The notes beneath the pieces were generated by a model. That model searched no databases, was not told the origin of the DNA, and was given only the letters and a program-made list of their open reading frames with translations. Below are positions 12,941 to 13,570 of a stretch of DNA of 13,570 bases, piece after piece. The DNA lies in assembly GCA_039183375.1 (NCBI GenBank), contig JBCDBQ010000138.1, positions 1 through 13,570 of the forward strand, written 5' to 3'. How positions within the stretch are numbered: position 1 is the stretch's first letter; each line of letters starts with the position of its first letter. The translations under genes were made by a program, and so were the position numbers. Origin of the DNA: Tectiglobus sp039183375. Lineage in GTDB: Bacteria > Pseudomonadota > Alphaproteobacteria > Rhizobiales > Hyphomicrobiaceae.

Positions 12941-13570
12941 CTAGCCGCGTCCAACAAATGGCATCTTGGTCGCCATGACCGTCATGAACAATACGTTGGC
13001 ATCCAGCGGCAGGCTTGCCATGTGGACGACAGCGTCAGCGGTATGACTGACATCCATCACAGCCTCAGCCATGACCTCGCCGTGGGCCTGCGGCACGCCG
13101 TTCTTCATGCGCCCGCCCATGTCGGTATCCGCATTGCCGATGTCGAGCTGACCACAGGCAATGTTGTATTTACGGCAATCGAGCGAGATAGATTTTGTCA
13201 GCCCGGTAATCGCATGTTTGGTCGAGGTATAGGCGACGGAATTCGGCCGCGGCGCATAGGCCGAGATCGAACCATTATTGATAATCCGTCCACCCATCGG
13301 ATCCTGCGCCTTCATGATCTTGATGGCTTCCTGGGCGCAGATGAATGACCCCGTCAGGTTGACGTCGAGAACCTGTTTCCATGTCTCAACGGGAAGGTCC
13401 TCAAGATCCACAGGCGGGGCACCCATACCGGCATTGTTGAACAAAACATCGAGCCGACCGAACGTCTCTTTGGTTTTGGCAAAGGCCGCCCGTACAGATT
13501 CGACATCTCCCACATCCGTCGGCGTGGCGAGCATCTTGCCACCGCCATCGACCGCCATTGCAGCTGTTTC
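12941..13570 (-). CDS. Short-chain dehydrogenase/reductase (SDR), N-terminus outside window
   Basis: The frame stays open to the right edge, so the N-terminal cofactor motif (TGxxxGxG) is cut off; an ATG at 13558 is probably internal, since residues before it read on. Visible classical SDR features: 'DVLFNNAGMGAPP' (NNAG), the helix 'LDVNLTGSFICAQEAIKIM', catalytic Ser in 'INNGSISAYAPRP', and the YxxxK pair in 'YTSTKHAITGLTKS'. The later 'GQLDIGNADTDM' replaces the usual PGxIxT segment. It is cytoplasmic, NAD(P)-dependent, and oxidises or reduces an alcohol/carbonyl pair. First visible gene of the minus-strand operon with dioxygenase, hydrolase and VOC protein, so it probably handles an intermediate of the same pathway. 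Substrate unknown. Confidence 0.93.
   Translation of the reverse strand, partial: ETAAMAVDGGGKMLATPTDVGDVESVRAAFAKTKETFGRLDVLFNNAGMGAPPVDLEDLPVETWKQVLDVNLTGSFICAQEAIKIMKAQDPMGGRIINNGSISAYAPRPNSVAYTSTKHAITGLTKSISLDCRKYNIACGQLDIGNADTDMGGRMKNGVPQAHGEVMAEAVMDVSHTADAVVHMASLPLDANVLFMTVMATKMPFVGRG

Noticed and set aside
12886..12957. TTG start extending the dioxygenase by 24 residues
   Set aside because: It would overlap the SDR gene, and the extra residues do not resemble TauD N-termini; ATG 12885 has GAGG at good spacing.

Overview
The window reads as a chromosomal segment of an alphaproteobacterium, probably in or near the Hyphomicrobiales. The reasons are the fairly GC-rich coding style, a monomeric isocitrate dehydrogenase, a periplasmic caspase-like/sulfatase-modifying-factor fusion, a split nitrile hydratase-family enzyme and a cyclopropane-fatty-acid-synthase remnant. 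This placement is an inference from gene content and was not tested against a database. No tRNA, rRNA, CRISPR array, transposase or prophage gene was seen.

Left part (1-5016): the window opens inside the 3' end of a zinc-type (MDR) alcohol dehydrogenase, followed by a decayed C-terminal piece of a cyclopropane-fatty-acyl-phospholipid synthase. On the minus strand comes a complete monomeric NADP-isocitrate dehydrogenase (TCA cycle) with a well-formed intrinsic terminator. Next is a secreted or anchored protein that fuses a caspase-like peptidase domain with an intact His/Cys dyad to a formylglycine-generating-enzyme-like domain that lacks the catalytic cysteines.

Centre (5213-8012): a compact plus-strand operon encodes a cobalt-type nitrile hydratase-family enzyme made of three polypeptides. 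The order is beta N-half, beta C-half, alpha, which is the layout known for thiocyanate hydrolase (scnB-scnA-scnC). Directly behind it sits a group II PLP aromatic-amino-acid decarboxylase homologue. At the position of human AADC Tyr332 this enzyme has Phe, a substitution that in plant homologues changes decarboxylases into aldehyde synthases. This operon is the most interesting content of the window. Convergent to it is an outer-membrane protein built of two tandem Omp25/OmpA-like barrels, translated from a TTG start with a perfect Shine-Dalgarno sequence.

Right part (9901-13570): three small plus-strand genes (two small membrane proteins and a basic Cys-rich protein) meet a convergent minus-strand operon, read right to left. 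That operon holds a short-chain dehydrogenase (cut by the window edge), a TauD/TfdA-type Fe(II)/2-oxoglutarate dioxygenase, an arylformamidase-like alpha/beta hydrolase, and a VOC/glyoxalase-fold protein whose frame is broken by a one-base shift. The four genes look like a small catabolic module for an unidentified substrate.
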